Part shown: one piece after another, positions 1-9,839 of the stretch
How positions within the stretch are numbered: position 1 is the first letter of the stretch
How the letters are laid out: every line of letters starts with the position of its first letter
NCBI RefSeq assembly: GCF_014203595.1
Contig: NZ_JACHJK010000002.1
Location: 1 to 64,000, forward strand
DNA length: 64,000 nt
Source: Streptomyces echinatus
GTDB taxonomy: Bacteria > Actinomycetota > Actinomycetes > Streptomycetales > Streptomycetaceae
Direction: 5' to 3'
Position numbers and translations under genes: made by a program
The notes under the pieces: model-generated
What the model was told of the DNA's origin: nothing
What the model saw: the letters and a program-made list of their open reading frames with translations, nothing else
Databases searched by the model: none

Positions 1-533
1 ACGAGATCGGCATGGGCGACAACATCTGGCTCGGCGACCGCGACGCCGTACGCACCCCCATGCAGTGGACCCCCGACCGCAACGCCGGCTTCTCGACGTG
101 CGATCCCGGCAGGCTCTACCTGCCGACCATCATGGACCCGGTCTACGGCTACCAGGTCACCAACGTGGAAGCCTCCATGTCCTCCCCGTCCAGCCTGCTG
201 CACTGGACCCGCCGCATGATCGAGATCCGCAAGCAGAACCCCGCCTTCGGTCTCGGCTCGTTCACGGAACTGCAGTCCTCCAACCCGGCGGTCCTGGCGT
301 TCCTGCGCGAGTACGGCGACGACCTGGTGCTGTGCGTGAACAACTTCTCCCGCTTCGCCCAGCCCACCGAACTCGACCTGCGGGCCTACGACGGACGGCA
401 CCCCGTCGAGCTGATCGGCGGAGTGCGTTTCCCCGCCATCGGTGAACTGCCGTACCTGCTGACCCTGCAGGGCCACGGCTTCTACTGGTTCCGGCTCACC
501 CGAGTCGCATCCCGCATCGGCCGCCGCCGCTGA
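1..533 (+). CDS. treS: Trehalose synthase, C-terminal part (5' end outside window)
   Basis: The gene enters from the left edge; the reading frame is set by the codon beginning at base 3. The visible 177 residues contain the GH13 maltose/trehalose segment GDRDAVRTPMQW, followed by the beta-sandwich C-terminal domain (NNFSRFAQPTELDLR). TreS of GH13 interconverts trehalose and maltose in the cytoplasm. The next two genes, maltokinase and branching enzyme, are its usual partners in the GlgE route to alpha-glucan, so operon membership is likely. The catalytic residues lie outside the window and cannot be checked. An alpha-amylase relative is the only real alternative, and the neighbourhood argues against it. 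Confidence 0.93.
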   Translation, partial: EIGMGDNIWLGDRDAVRTPMQWTPDRNAGFSTCDPGRLYLPTIMDPVYGYQVTNVEASMSSPSSLLHWTRRMIEIRKQNPAFGLGSFTELQSSNPAVLAFLREYGDDLVLCVNNFSRFAQPTELDLRAYDGRHPVELIGGVRFPAIGELPYLLTLQGHGFYWFRLTRVASRIGRRR

Positions 534-566
534 CCCGTCCGGCGCCGAGGAAAGGACGCGTCACCC

Positions 567-1931
567 ATGCCGAAGACCATCACACCCCGACCGCGCACAG
601 CCACCGGCATCGACGGGCCCCTGGCCTCGCTGGGCGACCTCCTGCGCGAGTGGCTGCCGCGGCAACGGTGGTTCGCGGGCAAGGACCGGCCCGTCACCGA
701 TCTGTCGGTGCTGTCCACGACCGAGCTGTTCCCGGGGTGTCTGCACCTGCTGGTGCACGCCTCGCACGTGCCGGTGCCCACACCGGGCGGCACTCCCCCG
801 CCCGGGGACTGCTACCAGCTGCTGCTGGGCCTGCGCCGGCACCTCGCGCCGCGCCTGGAACGGGCGTTCATCGGGCGCGCCCAGCAGGGCCCGCTGGCCG
901 GGCTCGCGGTGTACGACGCGCTGCACGACCCGCGCTCCGCCGACCTGCTGCTGGAGCGGCTGCGGCAGCCCGGCACGGCGGGCCCGCTGCGGTTCGAGGC
1001 GGCACCGGGCGCCCAGGTGCCCGGCGGTCTGCCGCCACGGCTGCTGGACGCCGAGCAGTCCAACTCCTCCATCGTGTACGGCGACGCCTACATCCTGAAG
1101 GTGTTCCGGCGGATCCAGCCGGGCGTCAACCCGGACCTGGAGGTGCCGGCGGCACTGGCCGCGCAGGGCTGCGCCCGGGTGCCCGCGCCGGTGGCCTGGT
1201 TCACCACGACCGCACCGAGCCGGGCCACCCTCGGGGTGCTCCAGCCGTTCCTGCCGGACGCCACCGACGGCTGGTCGCTGGCGCTCAGCGCGCTCGCGGC
1301 GGGCGACGACTTCACCACCGAGGCCCGCGCGCTGGGCCGGGCCATGGCCGAGGTGCACCTGGCGCTGGCCGACGCCTTCCCGCCGGCCGGACCGGGCGAG
1401 AACGGCCGTACGGCCGAGGCGATGTGCGCGCGGCTGGACGCCGCCGCGCACGTGGTCCCCGGGCTGCTGCCCTTCGTGCCCGGCCTGAAGGCCGCGTTCG
1501 GGGCGCTCGCCACCTGCGACACCGGGCCGCCGGCCCAGCGCATCCACGGCGACCTGCACCTCGGGCAGGTGCTGCGGGCCGGCCGCGACTGGTTCGTCAT
1601 CGACTTCGAGGGTGAACCGTCGCGTCCGCTCACCGAGCGCCGGGCCCCGCAGTCCCCCCTGCGTGACGTCGCCGGGATGCTGCGCTCCTTCGACTACGCG
1701 GCCCGGCAGCGCCGCCCCTGGCGACCCGAGTGGGCGCGCCGCTGCCGGGAGGCGTTCTGCGCGGGCTACGCGGCCCGCGCGGGCTGGGATCCACGCAAGA
1801 AGCACGCGCTGCTGCGCGCGCACGAGACGGACAGGGCGGTCTACGAGGTGCTGTACGAGGCGAGACACCGACCGGACTGGCTGCCGGTCCCGATGGCGGC
1901 GATCAAGCGGCTCGCCGTGTGGGGAGGCTGA
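567..1931 (+). CDS. mak: Maltokinase (Mak/Pep2 family)
   Basis: The product is a 454-residue protein with the typical maltokinase opening (LREWLPRQRWFAGKDRP near residues 28-44). It also has an aminoglycoside-phosphotransferase-like catalytic core: RIHGDLHLGQVL holds the catalytic Asp, and VIDFEGEPSRPLTERR holds the metal-binding Asp. Members phosphorylate maltose to maltose-1-phosphate with ATP. That product is the substrate of GlgE. The start follows a GGAAAGGA ribosome-binding sequence 33 bases after treS, and glgB begins 3 bases after the stop, so the three are probably one transcript. No glgE is visible here; it may lie to the left, beyond treS. Confidence 0.93.
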   Translation: MPKTITPRPRTATGIDGPLASLGDLLREWLPRQRWFAGKDRPVTDLSVLSTTELFPGCLHLLVHASHVPVPTPGGTPPPGDCYQLLLGLRRHLAPRLERAFIGRAQQGPLAGLAVYDALHDPRSADLLLERLRQPGTAGPLRFEAAPGAQVPGGLPPRLLDAEQSNSSIVYGDAYILKVFRRIQPGVNPDLEVPAALAAQGCARVPAPVAWFTTTAPSRATLGVLQPFLPDATDGWSLALSALAAGDDFTTEARALGRAMAEVHLALADAFPPAGPGENGRTAEAMCARLDAAAHVVPGLLPFVPGLKAAFGALATCDTGPPAQRIHGDLHLGQVLRAGRDWFVIDFEGEPSRPLTERRAPQSPLRDVAGMLRSFDYAARQRRPWRPEWARRCREAFCAGYAARAGWDPRKKHALLRAHETDRAVYEVLYEARHRPDWLPVPMAAIKRLAVWGG

Positions 1932-1934
1932 ACC

Positions 1935-4136
1935 ATGGCACTGCGTGACACCACACGTCCCGAGGCCGCCGGGCCCGTGCCGCCCGCGACCGTCCCGCTG
2001 GACGCGGCGGACCGCGGCCGGCTGCTGGCCGGCGCGCACCACGACCCGCACGCCCTGCTGGGCGCCCACCCGGTGCCGGGCGGCACGCTGTTCCGGACGC
2101 TGCGCCCGAACGCCCGGGCGGTGAGCGTCGTGATCGACGGCGCGCGCACGGAGATGTGGTCGGAGGGCGACGGTCTCTTCGCCACCGTCCTGCCCTGCCC
2201 GGCGATCCCGGCGTACACCCTGGCAGTGACGTATGACGACGCCGAGCTGGAGGTGGAGGATCCCTACCGCTTCCTGCCCGCCCTCGGCGAGCTGGATCTG
2301 CATCTGATCCGGGAGGGCCGGCACGAGCAGCTGTGGCGGGCGCTCGGTGCCGAGCCGATGGTCCACGAAGGGGTGGCCGGCACCCGGTTCACCGTGTGGG
2401 CTCCGAACGCCCAAGGGGTGCGGGTGGCGGGGGACTTCACGTACTGGGACGGCACCCAGTACCCGATGCGCTCGCTCGGCGCGTCCGGGGTGTGGGAGCT
2501 GTTCCTGCCCGGGATCGGCGAGGGCACCCGGTACAAGTTCGAGATCACCTCCCGGTACGGTCACCGTTTCCTGAAGGCCGACCCGATGGCCCGGTGCACG
2601 GAGGTGCCGCCGGACACCGCGTCGGTCGTGACGGCCTCGCGCTACGAGTGGGGTGACACCGAGTGGATGACGCACCGCGGTGACACGCCCGTGCACCAGG
2701 CGCCGTTCTCGGTGTACGAGGTGCATCTGCCGTCCTGGCGGCCCGGCCTGTCTTACCGTCAGCTCGCCGAGGAACTCCCCGCGTACGTGAGGGGCATGGG
2801 CTTCACGCACGTGGAGCTGATGCCGGTGGCCGGACATCCCTTCAGCGGCTCCTGGGGCTATCAGGTCACCTCCTACTACGCGCCGACCCCGCGGCTCGGC
2901 ACGCCGGACGACTTCCGGTACTTCGTGGACGCCTGTCACCGGGCCGGCCTCGGCGTGATCATGGACTGGGTGCCGGCGCACTTCCCGAAGGACGACTGGG
3001 CGCTGGGCCGGTTCGACGGGGACGCCCTGTACGAGCCGGGGAACGCCCTGCGGGCGGAGCACCCGGACTGGGGGACGTACGAGTTCGACTACGGCCGTAC
3101 CGAGGTGCGCAACTTCCTCGTCGCCAACGCGGTGTACTGGTGCGAGGAGTTCCACATCGACGGGCTACGGGTCGACGCCGTCGCCTCCATGCTCTACCTG
3201 GACTACTCCCGTGACTCCGGCCAGTGGGAGCCCAACGTGTTCGGCGGCCGGGAGGACCTCGACGCGGCCGCCTTCCTGCAGGAGATGAACGCGACCGTGT
3301 ACCGGCGCTGCCCGGGCGTGGTGACCATCGCCGAGGAGTCCACGGCCTGGGACGGCGTGACCCGGCCGACGGACGGCGGCGGCCTCGGGTTCGGGCTGAA
3401 GTGGAACATGGGCTGGATGCACGACTCGCTGGAGTACATCCAGAAGGAGCCGGTGCACCGCAAGTACCACCACGACGAGATGACCTTCTCGATGGTGTAC
3501 GCCTACAGCGAGAACTACGTCCTGCCCATCTCCCACGACGAGGTGGTCCACGGCAAGCAGGCGCTGGTGTCGAAGATGCCCGGCGACTGGTGGCAGCGGC
3601 GCGCCAACCACCGTGCCTACCTGGGCTTCATGTGGGCGCATCCGGGCAAGCAGCTGTTGTTCATGGGGCAGGAGTTCGCCCAGGGGGCCGAGTGGTCCGA
3701 GGCGCACGGCCCCGAGTGGTGGCTGCTCGGCGACGACTACCACTCCGCGGGCGACCACCGGGGGGTCCAGGACCTGGTCCGGGACCTGAACACGGTGTAC
3801 CGCGGGACGCCGGCGCTGTGGCAGCGGGACACCGACCCGGCGGGCTTCCGGTGGGTGCTGTGCGACGCGGCGGACGACAACGTACTGGCGTTCCTGCGGT
3901 TCGCCGCCGACGGCGGGCCGCTGCTCGCGGTGTCGAACTTCTCCCCCGTCGTCCGGCACGGCTACCGCCTGTGGGTGCCCGGCGACGTCCCCGCCTGGCG
4001 GGAGGAACTGAACACCGACGACGTCCGGTACGGCGGGAGCGGGGTCGGCACCGGGGCTCCGGTCAAGCCGCAGGACGGTTTCCTCGAAGTGACGCTGCCA
4101 CCGCTCGCCACCGTCTGGCTGGCACCCGAGCGCTGA
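1935..4136 (+). CDS. glgB: 1,4-alpha-glucan branching enzyme (GH13)
   Basis: The product is 733 residues, the usual length of bacterial GlgB with both N-terminal beta-sandwich modules (around residues 20-110 and 130-230). The GH13 barrel carries the nucleophile motif [11 protein letters not shown], the acid/base motif [15 protein letters not shown] and the third carboxylate motif [11 protein letters not shown]. It introduces alpha-1,6 branches into glycogen-like glucan. The start has a GGAGG ribosome-binding site that overlaps the end of the maltokinase gene. As the last gene of the treS-mak-glgB group it is followed by a strong hairpin. Streptomyces often carry two such clusters, so this could be one of two glgB copies. 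Confidence 0.96.
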   Translation: MALRDTTRPEAAGPVPPATVPLDAADRGRLLAGAHHDPHALLGAHPVPGGTLFRTLRPNARAVSVVIDGARTEMWSEGDGLFATVLPCPAIPAYTLAVTYDDAELEVEDPYRFLPALGELDLHLIREGRHEQLWRALGAEPMVHEGVAGTRFTVWAPNAQGVRVAGDFTYWDGTQYPMRSLGASGVWELFLPGIGEGTRYKFEITSRYGHRFLKADPMARCTEVPPDTASVVTASRYEWGDTEWMTHRGDTPVHQAPFSVYEVHLPSWRPGLSYRQLAEELPAYVRGMGFTHVELMPVAGHPFSGSWGYQVTSYYAPTPRLGTPDDFRYFVDACHRAGLGVIMDWVPAHFPKDDWALGRFDGDALYEPGNALRAEHPDWGTYEFDYGRTEVRNFLVANAVYWCEEFHIDGLRVDAVASMLYLDYSRDSGQWEPNVFGGREDLDAAAFLQEMNATVYRRCPGVVTIAEESTAWDGVTRPTDGGGLGFGLKWNMGWMHDSLEYIQKEPVHRKYHHDEMTFSMVYAYSENYVLPISHDEVVHGKQALVSKMPGDWWQRRANHRAYLGFMWAHPGKQLLFMGQEFAQGAEWSEAHGPEWWLLGDDYHSAGDHRGVQDLVRDLNTVYRGTPALWQRDTDPAGFRWVLCDAADDNVLAFLRFAADGGPLLAVSNFSPVVRHGYRLWVPGDVPAWREELNTDDVRYGGSGVGTGAPVKPQDGFLEVTLPPLATVWLAPER

Positions 4137-4162
4137 GGGCCGCAGGTGTCGGCGGCCGTCCG

Positions 4163-4200
4163 AGGGGCAGTCGGGGTCGTACAGATCCCTGACTGCCCCT
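4163..4200 (+). terminator. Hairpin after glgB
   Basis: A 10-bp perfect stem (AGGGGCAGTC / GACTGCCCCT) with an 18-nt loop starts 26 bases after the glgB stop. There is no long T tract, which is common for terminators in high-GC actinobacteria. It sits upstream of the next gene's ribosome-binding site. Confidence 0.65.
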
Positions 4201-4225
4201 TGTGGCACGGACAGAAGGGCGGCAC

Positions 4226-5317
4226 GTGGTGCGCACCGTCGGAGTGGAGGAGGAACTCCTTCTGGTCGATCCGGACAGCGGCGAGCCGAAGGCCCTGGCG
4301 GCGGCCGTCCTCGCCCGCGCGGCCCAGGACGATCCCGGGCAGGACGTGTTCGAGAAGGAGCTGTTCGGGCAGATGCTGGAGTTCGCCACGCATCCGCAGT
4401 CGGACATGGGGGCCCTCGGCGAGGAGATCGTCCGCTGCCGCAAGGAGGCGGCCCGGCACGCCGGGCAGATCGGCTGCGGTGTCGCGGCACTGGCCACCTC
4501 GCCCCTGCCGGTCAGCCCCTCCCTGAGCGTGAACGAGCGCTATCAGTGGCTGGCCGAGCGGTACGGGATACCCACCTGGGACCAGCTCGTGTGCGGCTGC
4601 CATGTGCATGTGTCGGTCGAGTCCGACGAGGAGGGCATCGCGGTCCTCGACCGGATCCGCCCGTGGCTGCAAGTGCTGCGGGCGATCAGTGCCAACTCCC
4701 CGTTCTGGCAGGGCCGGAACACCGGTTACGCCAGCTATCGCAGCCGGGTGTGGAACCGCTGGCCGTCGGCCGGGCCGACCGAGCTGTTCGGGTCCGCCGA
4801 GCGGTACCACCGGCAGGTGGCCGACATGGTGGCCACCGGGGTCATCCTGGACGAGGGGATGGCGTACTTCGACTCGCGGCTGTCCGCCCGCTACCCCACC
4901 GTGGAGATCCGGGTGGCGGACGTCTGTCTGTGCGCGGAGACCGCCGTACTGATCGCGACGCTCGTCCGTGCCCTCGTGGAGACGGCCGCGGGCGAGTGGC
5001 GGGCGGGACGGCCGGCGCCCGATCCCCGGGTGAGCCTGCTGAGGCTGGCCGACTGGCAGGCCGCCCGGTTCGGGCTGGAGGAGGATCTGCTGGACCCGGT
5101 CACCCTGCGGCCGCGGCCCGCCGCCCGGGTGCTGGACTCGCTGCTGGAGTACGCCGGAGACGCGCTGACCGGGAGCGGCGACGCGGACCGCGCCGCGCGG
5201 GCCGTCGAGGAGCTGCTGCGCCGGGGCAACGGCGCGCGGGAGCAGCGCGCGCTGCTGGAGCGCACCGGCAGCCTGCGGGACGTCGTCACCGAGTGCGTGC
5301 GGCGTACGCAGGGGTGA
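4226..5317 (+). CDS. Carboxylate-amine ligase, YbdK/GCS2-type
   Basis: The product is 363 residues from the chosen GTG. It opens with RTVGVEEELLLVD, the start of the glutamate-cysteine ligase type 2 fold, and contains CGCHVHVSV and the ANSPFWQGRNTGYASYRSRVW segment typical of YbdK proteins. The family forms an ATP-dependent gamma-glutamyl or carboxylate-amine bond; the substrate of most members, this one included, is unknown. I preferred GTG 4226 to GTG 4202 because a GAAGGGCGG ribosome-binding sequence precedes it and 4202 lies right at the foot of the glgB hairpin. A role in mycothiol or ergothioneine chemistry is possible, but nothing nearby supports it. Confidence 0.88.
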   Translation: MVRTVGVEEELLLVDPDSGEPKALAAAVLARAAQDDPGQDVFEKELFGQMLEFATHPQSDMGALGEEIVRCRKEAARHAGQIGCGVAALATSPLPVSPSLSVNERYQWLAERYGIPTWDQLVCGCHVHVSVESDEEGIAVLDRIRPWLQVLRAISANSPFWQGRNTGYASYRSRVWNRWPSAGPTELFGSAERYHRQVADMVATGVILDEGMAYFDSRLSARYPTVEIRVADVCLCAETAVLIATLVRALVETAAGEWRAGRPAPDPRVSLLRLADWQAARFGLEEDLLDPVTLRPRPAARVLDSLLEYAGDALTGSGDADRAARAVEELLRRGNGAREQRALLERTGSLRDVVTECVRRTQG

Positions 5318-5336
5318 GCGTCCCGCCGGGCGTGGT

Positions 5337-5570
5337 TCAGAGGATCAGGACGAGGGCGTAGACCAGGAAGAACGCCGCTATCAGCACGACCAGCAGCAGG
5401 ATCAGCGTCAACGGTGTCCTGGCCCAGCCCCTGTGCCGGGCGTCCGGTTGACGGGGCCCGGCTTCGGGCAGGCTGCTCTCGGCGGGCGGGGTCTCACCCG
5501 GTGGCACGCCCCCGCCTGGCTCGAGACCGGTGGTCCGCTCGGGTTCCGGATCGGGGTTCACATGACTCAT
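5337..5570 (-). CDS. DUF6480-like small membrane protein
   Basis: The product is a 77-residue protein that begins MSHVNPDPEPERTTGLEPGGG. It has an acidic, proline/glycine-rich cytosolic part and one C-terminal hydrophobic helix (about residues 55-77, rich in L, V and I). The wording matches the DUF6480 family of actinobacterial single-pass membrane proteins, whose function is unknown. The start at 5570 follows GGGAGAC, whereas an upstream in-frame ATG has no such signal. It converges with the YbdK-like gene and diverges from the acyl-CoA ligase gene. Confidence 0.75.
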   Translation of the reverse strand: MSHVNPDPEPERTTGLEPGGGVPPGETPPAESSLPEAGPRQPDARHRGWARTPLTLILLLVVLIAAFFLVYALVLIL

Positions 5571-5719
5571 GTCTCCCGAGTCCCCAGAACACGCCCACAT
5601 CATCAGCCGATCACGACTTCCCCGTTCCCGTCACCGAACGCGCTTACCTGGGCTACATTCGAGCACCGCCGACACCGAGCCGATCGGCGGAGTGACCCTC
5701 CGTACACCAGGAGCAGCGC

Positions 5720-7618
5720 ATGCGCGACGTCGCCCTCGCTCCCGCTTTCACCCCGCCGCTCACCGGCGGCCTCGCCGACAGCGTCTTCGTGACGGCGGAC
5801 CGGAATCCGACGCTGCCGGTGCTGGCGCGCCGCACCGGTCCCGCCGCGACCGGATGGGAGGAGGTGACGGCGGTCGAGCTGCGGGACGAGGTGGTCGATG
5901 TGGCCAAGGGCCTGATCGCCGCCGGAATCTCGCCCGGCCACCGGGTGGCCCTGATGGCGCGGACCCGTTACGAGTGGACGGTGCTGGCGCACGCGCTGTG
6001 GGCCGTGGGCGCCGAGGTGGTGCCCGTCCACCCGGCCTCCTCGCGGGACCAGGTCGAGTGGATCCTGCGGGACGCGGGCTGTGTGGCCGTGGTCGTGGAG
6101 GACGAGCAGGGCGTCATGACCGTCGGTACCGTGTGCACCCGGCTGCCGCGGCTGCGGCACGTCTGGCAGCTGGACGCGGGTGCCGTGTCCGACCTCGTCG
6201 AACGGGGCGCGGTGGTCCCGTACACCACGGTGGAGTCGCTGCGCCGGATCGTGCTGCCGGACTCCACGGCGGCCGTCGTGTACACCTCCGGCACGTCGGG
6301 GCATCCGATGGGCTGTGCGCTCAGCCACCGGGGCCTGGCCTACCCGTGCGACACCCTGCTGGCCGGCTGGGCGCACACCGCGGCACCCTCGGGGGAACAG
6401 CCGTCCGTGCTGGCCTTCCTGCCGTTCTCCCACGTCTACGGCATGATGATCATGCTGATGTGCGTGCGCGGCGGAGTGCTGATGGCGCATGAGCCGGAGC
6501 TGACCGAGACGGCGCTGGCGTCGGCCCTGAGCACGTTCCGGCCGACGTACCTGTACGGCGTGCCGTCGGTGTTCGAGCGGCTGTACAAGACGTTCCTGCG
6601 CACCGCCCAGGAGGCGGGCCGGGGCGCCCTGTTCGAGCGTGCCGCGCAGACCGCGCGGGAGTTCGCCGCGGCCGAGGAGCGCCGGCGGCTGGGCACCGGA
6701 CCGGGCCCCGGGCTCGAACTCAGGCTGCAGCACGCCCTCTTCGAGCGGACGGTGTACCGCAGACTGCGGGCCGCGCTCGGCGGCCGGGCGGTGCGGGGCA
6801 CCTCCGGCGGCTCCGCGCTGGGCCGCGAACTGTGCCTGTTCTACGAGGGCATCGGGATCTTCCTGCACGACGGGTACGGGCTCACCGAGGTCTCCGGCGG
6901 GATCACCATGCAGCCGCTCGGCCGGGAGAAGTCCGGGACGGTGGGGATGCCGCTGCCGGGCACCGAGGTCCAGGTGGCCGACGACGGGGAGATCCTGGTG
7001 CGCGGGCCGTCCGTGTTCCAGGGCTACATCAGCGACGAGGCGGCGACCCGGGCCGCGCTGCGCGGCGGCTGGCTGGCCACCGGTGACATCGGGCTGCTGG
7101 ACTCCGAGGGCTATCTGACGATCACCGGGCGCAAGAAGGACATCATCGTCACCAGCGGCGGCAAGAGCGTGGCGCCGGCCCTGCTGGAGCAGCGGCTGCG
7201 CATGCACCCTCTGGTCCACCAGGCGGTGGTGATTGGCGACGACCGGCCCTGCGTCGGCGCGCTGATCACGCTGGACCCGGACTTCCTCGCGCACTGGCGG
7301 GGTTCCCTGGCGCTGCCGGGCGATCACCCGGGCCGGGAGGCCCGGGAGGAGAACGCGCTGCGCGAGGAGATCGCTCGGGCCGTGGCCTCGGCCAACAGCG
7401 CGGTGTCCCGCGCGGAGTCCATCAGGGTCTACCGTGTCCTCCAAGAACCGTTCGCACTGGACAACGGGCTGCTCACACCGTCCATGAAGCTGCGCCGGGA
7501 CGCCGTCGTGCGGCACCACGCGGCCGAGATCGAGGCGATGTACCAGGCGCGTTCCCGGTCACGGCCGGTCGTGCGGGACCCGGCCGACTGGGACGAGACG
7601 GACGACGTCTTCCGTTGA
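5720..7618 (+). CDS. Long-chain fatty acid--CoA ligase (AMP-binding)
   Basis: The product is 632 residues, the length of FACL/ACSL-type ligases. It has the ANL features in order: the phosphate loop YTSGTSGHPMG (around residues 192-202), DGYGLTE for adenine binding, the hinge segment ATGDIGLLDSEGYLTITGRKKDIIVTSGGK, and the C-terminal lysine in LLTPSMKLRR. It should activate a fatty acid to acyl-CoA through an acyl-adenylate. The lysine that usually follows Pro in the phosphate loop (PKG) is methionine here, while the catalytic C-terminal lysine is intact. The start has AGGAG 7 bases upstream. It stands alone, so the substrate is not indicated. Confidence 0.9.
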   Translation: MRDVALAPAFTPPLTGGLADSVFVTADRNPTLPVLARRTGPAATGWEEVTAVELRDEVVDVAKGLIAAGISPGHRVALMARTRYEWTVLAHALWAVGAEVVPVHPASSRDQVEWILRDAGCVAVVVEDEQGVMTVGTVCTRLPRLRHVWQLDAGAVSDLVERGAVVPYTTVESLRRIVLPDSTAAVVYTSGTSGHPMGCALSHRGLAYPCDTLLAGWAHTAAPSGEQPSVLAFLPFSHVYGMMIMLMCVRGGVLMAHEPELTETALASALSTFRPTYLYGVPSVFERLYKTFLRTAQEAGRGALFERAAQTAREFAAAEERRRLGTGPGPGLELRLQHALFERTVYRRLRAALGGRAVRGTSGGSALGRELCLFYEGIGIFLHDGYGLTEVSGGITMQPLGREKSGTVGMPLPGTEVQVADDGEILVRGPSVFQGYISDEAATRAALRGGWLATGDIGLLDSEGYLTITGRKKDIIVTSGGKSVAPALLEQRLRMHPLVHQAVVIGDDRPCVGALITLDPDFLAHWRGSLALPGDHPGREAREENALREEIARAVASANSAVSRAESIRVYRVLQEPFALDNGLLTPSMKLRRDAVVRHHAAEIEAMYQARSRSRPVVRDPADWDETDDVFR

Positions 7619-7766
7619 GGAGGGGCAGCCGGGGGCGGACGGGCCGAGCGGAGACGGATAGTCCGCGCGGCGGGGGGAACCCGCAGCGGAGCGAGAGATC
7701 AGCAACGACGACCGTTCTGGTCGGATGGGCCGGTGGCCCTGCCCGGCCGGGGCCGGGGAATGCGAG

Positions 7767-8201
7767 ATGGTGACGGAGCCGCGCTGGGACGACACACCTT
7801 CCTCGGAGGAGAGCTACGAGCGTTCGTTCTCCTTCCCCGGTGAGCTGCGCAATGTCACGGGGGCGCGGCTCGCGGCGGAGGAGTTCCTGTGCGCGCTCGC
7901 CCGGCACGCGCCGCCGGGCGCCCACGAGTACTGGGACGACATCCTGCTGGTCGTCACGGAGCTCGCCGCCAACGCGATCCAGTACGCGCCCGGCCCGTTC
8001 GATCTGCGGCTGCGCCGCACGTTCGACGGGGTGCATGTGACGATGCGCGACACGAACCGGACGGCACCGGAGCCGCGGCCCTTCCATCCGCACACCGGGG
8101 GCGGCGGCATCGGCTGGCACCTGGTGCACACGCTGTGCACCCAGGTCAGTGTCGTCGTGCACGACGCCGGCAAGGACATCCACGCGTTCCTGCCCTGGTG
8201 A
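7767..8201 (+). CDS. RsbW-like ATP-binding regulatory protein
   Basis: The product is a 144-residue single-domain GHKL ATPase of the anti-sigma/serine kinase type: LLVVTELAANAIQYAPGPFDLRL holds the N-box, followed by the MRDTNRTAPEPRPF (G1) and GGGGIGWHLVHTLC (G2) motifs. Streptomyces carry dozens of these. Some bind sigma factors and phosphorylate anti-anti-sigma factors, but most have no known partner. The start was placed at 7767 because GGGGAA lies 6 bases upstream; the in-frame ATG at 7725 lacks a ribosome-binding site. No sigma factor is adjacent, so the partner is unknown. Confidence 0.85.
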   Translation: MVTEPRWDDTPSSEESYERSFSFPGELRNVTGARLAAEEFLCALARHAPPGAHEYWDDILLVVTELAANAIQYAPGPFDLRLRRTFDGVHVTMRDTNRTAPEPRPFHPHTGGGGIGWHLVHTLCTQVSVVVHDAGKDIHAFLPW

Positions 8202-8404
8202 CGGGTGTTCGACGTGTAGGTGTGCGTCAACCGGTTACTCCACCCCGGGTGGGGGCATGTTGATCCCCACGCGTTCGTCTGCCTGCCGCGCACAGCTGGC
8301 GGAACGGCTGGAGGCACGGTGGGATCGGTGGGGTGCTCAGCGGTCCGGGGCGGGCGAGCGGCGTCGAGTCGGACCGCCTGGAGCCGCAGAAAGGGATGGA
8401 CACC

Positions 8405-9772
8405 GTGACACGACCCAGGATCCTGGTGGTCGGCGCCGGTTTCGCCGGAGTCGATTGCGTCCGCCGCCTGGAGCGGAAACTCGCCCCTGACGAGGCCGAC
8501 GTCACCCTGGTGACGCCGTTCGCCTACCAGCTGTATCTGCCGCTGCTGCCGCAGGTCGCCTCCGGCGTGCTCACGCCGCAGTCGATCGCCCTGTCCTTGC
8601 GCCGGAGCAAGAAGTACCGCACGCGGATCATCCCGGGCGGTGCGATCGGTGTGGACCTGAAGTCCAAGGTGTGCGTCATCCGCACCATCACCGACAAGAT
8701 CGTCAACGAGTCCTACGACTACATCGTGCTGGCACCGGGCAGCGTGACCCGCACCTTCGACATCCCCGGCCTGACCGATCACGCCTTCGGGATGAAGACG
8801 CTCGCCGAGGCCGCCTACATCCGCGACCACGTCATCGCGCAGCTCGACCTGGCGGACGCCAGCGAGGACCCGGCCGAGCGGGCCGCGCGACTGCAGTTCG
8901 TGGTGGTGGGCGGCGGATATGCGGGCACCGAGACCGCGGCCTGCCTGCAGCGGCTGACGCACGCCGCCGTGCGGCGCTATCCGCGGCTGGACCCGGGGCT
9001 GATCCGGTGGCATCTGATCGACATCGCGCCGCGGCTCATGCCGGAACTGGGCGCCAAGCTCGGCCGCAGCGCCCAGGAGATCCTGAAGCGGCGCGGCATC
9101 GACGTCTCGCTCGGCGTCTCGATCGACAAGGCCGGCCCGGAGGAGGTCACCTTCACCGACGGCCGGGTGGTGCCGACACACACCCTGATCTGGACGGCCG
9201 GTGTGGTCGCCAGCCCGCTGATCGCCACGCTAGGCGCGGAGACGGTCAAGGGCCGGCTGGCGGTCACCGCCGAGATGTGCCTGCCGGGGCACGACGGGGT
9301 GTTCGCGCTCGGCGACTCGGCGGCCGTGCCGGACCTGGCGAAGGGGCAGGAGGGCGCCGTCTGCCCGCCCACCGCGCAGCACGCCATGCGGCAGGGCAGG
9401 AAGGTCGCCGACAACGTCATCGCCGCACTGCGGGGGCTGCCGCTGCAGCCGTACGAGCACAAGGATCTGGGGCTGGTGGTGGACCTGGGCGGCAAGGACG
9501 CGGTGTCCAAGCCGCTCGGCGTCGAGCTGCGCGGGCTGGCGGCGCAGGCGGTGGCCCGCGGCTACCACTGGTCGGCGCTGCGCACCAACGTCGCCAAGAC
9601 CCGGGTGCTGACCAACTGGCTGCTGAACGCGGTCGCGGGCGACGATTTCGTCCGCACCGGCTTCCAGGCGCGCAAGCCCGCCCGGCTGAAGGACTTCGAG
9701 TTCACCGACTCGTACCTGACGCCGGAACAGGTACGGGCGCGCGTGGGCGACACCGCACCCGATCGGCCCTGA
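8405..9772 (+). CDS. NAD(P)/FAD-dependent oxidoreductase, NDH-2-like
   Basis: The product is 455 residues with two dinucleotide-binding motifs. The N-terminal FAD site is PRILVVGAGFAG and the NADH site is VVVGGGYAGTETA. It has ALGDSAAVPDL and a CPPTAQHAMRQG segment typical of type II NADH:quinone oxidoreductases. Such enzymes pass electrons from NADH to menaquinone at the inner face of the membrane without pumping protons. The C-terminal 100 residues carry a hydrophobic stretch that could be the membrane anchor. GTG 8405 was chosen because AAAGG lies about 10 bases upstream; ATG 8396 is too close to it. An assimilatory or carotenoid oxidoreductase is less likely. Confidence 0.85.
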   Translation: MTRPRILVVGAGFAGVDCVRRLERKLAPDEADVTLVTPFAYQLYLPLLPQVASGVLTPQSIALSLRRSKKYRTRIIPGGAIGVDLKSKVCVIRTITDKIVNESYDYIVLAPGSVTRTFDIPGLTDHAFGMKTLAEAAYIRDHVIAQLDLADASEDPAERAARLQFVVVGGGYAGTETAACLQRLTHAAVRRYPRLDPGLIRWHLIDIAPRLMPELGAKLGRSAQEILKRRGIDVSLGVSIDKAGPEEVTFTDGRVVPTHTLIWTAGVVASPLIATLGAETVKGRLAVTAEMCLPGHDGVFALGDSAAVPDLAKGQEGAVCPPTAQHAMRQGRKVADNVIAALRGLPLQPYEHKDLGLVVDLGGKDAVSKPLGVELRGLAAQAVARGYHWSALRTNVAKTRVLTNWLLNAVAGDDFVRTGFQARKPARLKDFEFTDSYLTPEQVRARVGDTAPDRP

Positions 9773-9780
9773 GGCGATCG

Positions 9781-9839
9781 GGATCACCCCGGGACCGCCG
9801 GTCATCGCGCACCGGACCGGCGGTCGTGTCGGGTGATCC
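9781..9839. terminator. Nested inverted repeat after the NDH-2-like gene
   Basis: Two nested pairs of arms can form one long hairpin: outer GGATCACCC (9781-9789) with GGGTGATCC (9831-9839), and inner GACCGCCGGTC (9793-9803) with GACCGGCGGTC (9815-9825). It starts 8 bases after the stop codon and probably ends transcription. Confidence 0.6.

Noticed and set aside
561..3155. Long open frame (864 codons) on the minus strand opposite maltokinase and glgB
   Set aside because: It has low-complexity R/G/P/H-rich translation and no domain; it is a GC-driven shadow of strongly supported genes.
8234..8262. Hairpin CCACCCCGGGTGG after the RsbW-like gene
   Set aside because: Short, one-base-asymmetric GC palindrome; such sequences are common at this base composition.
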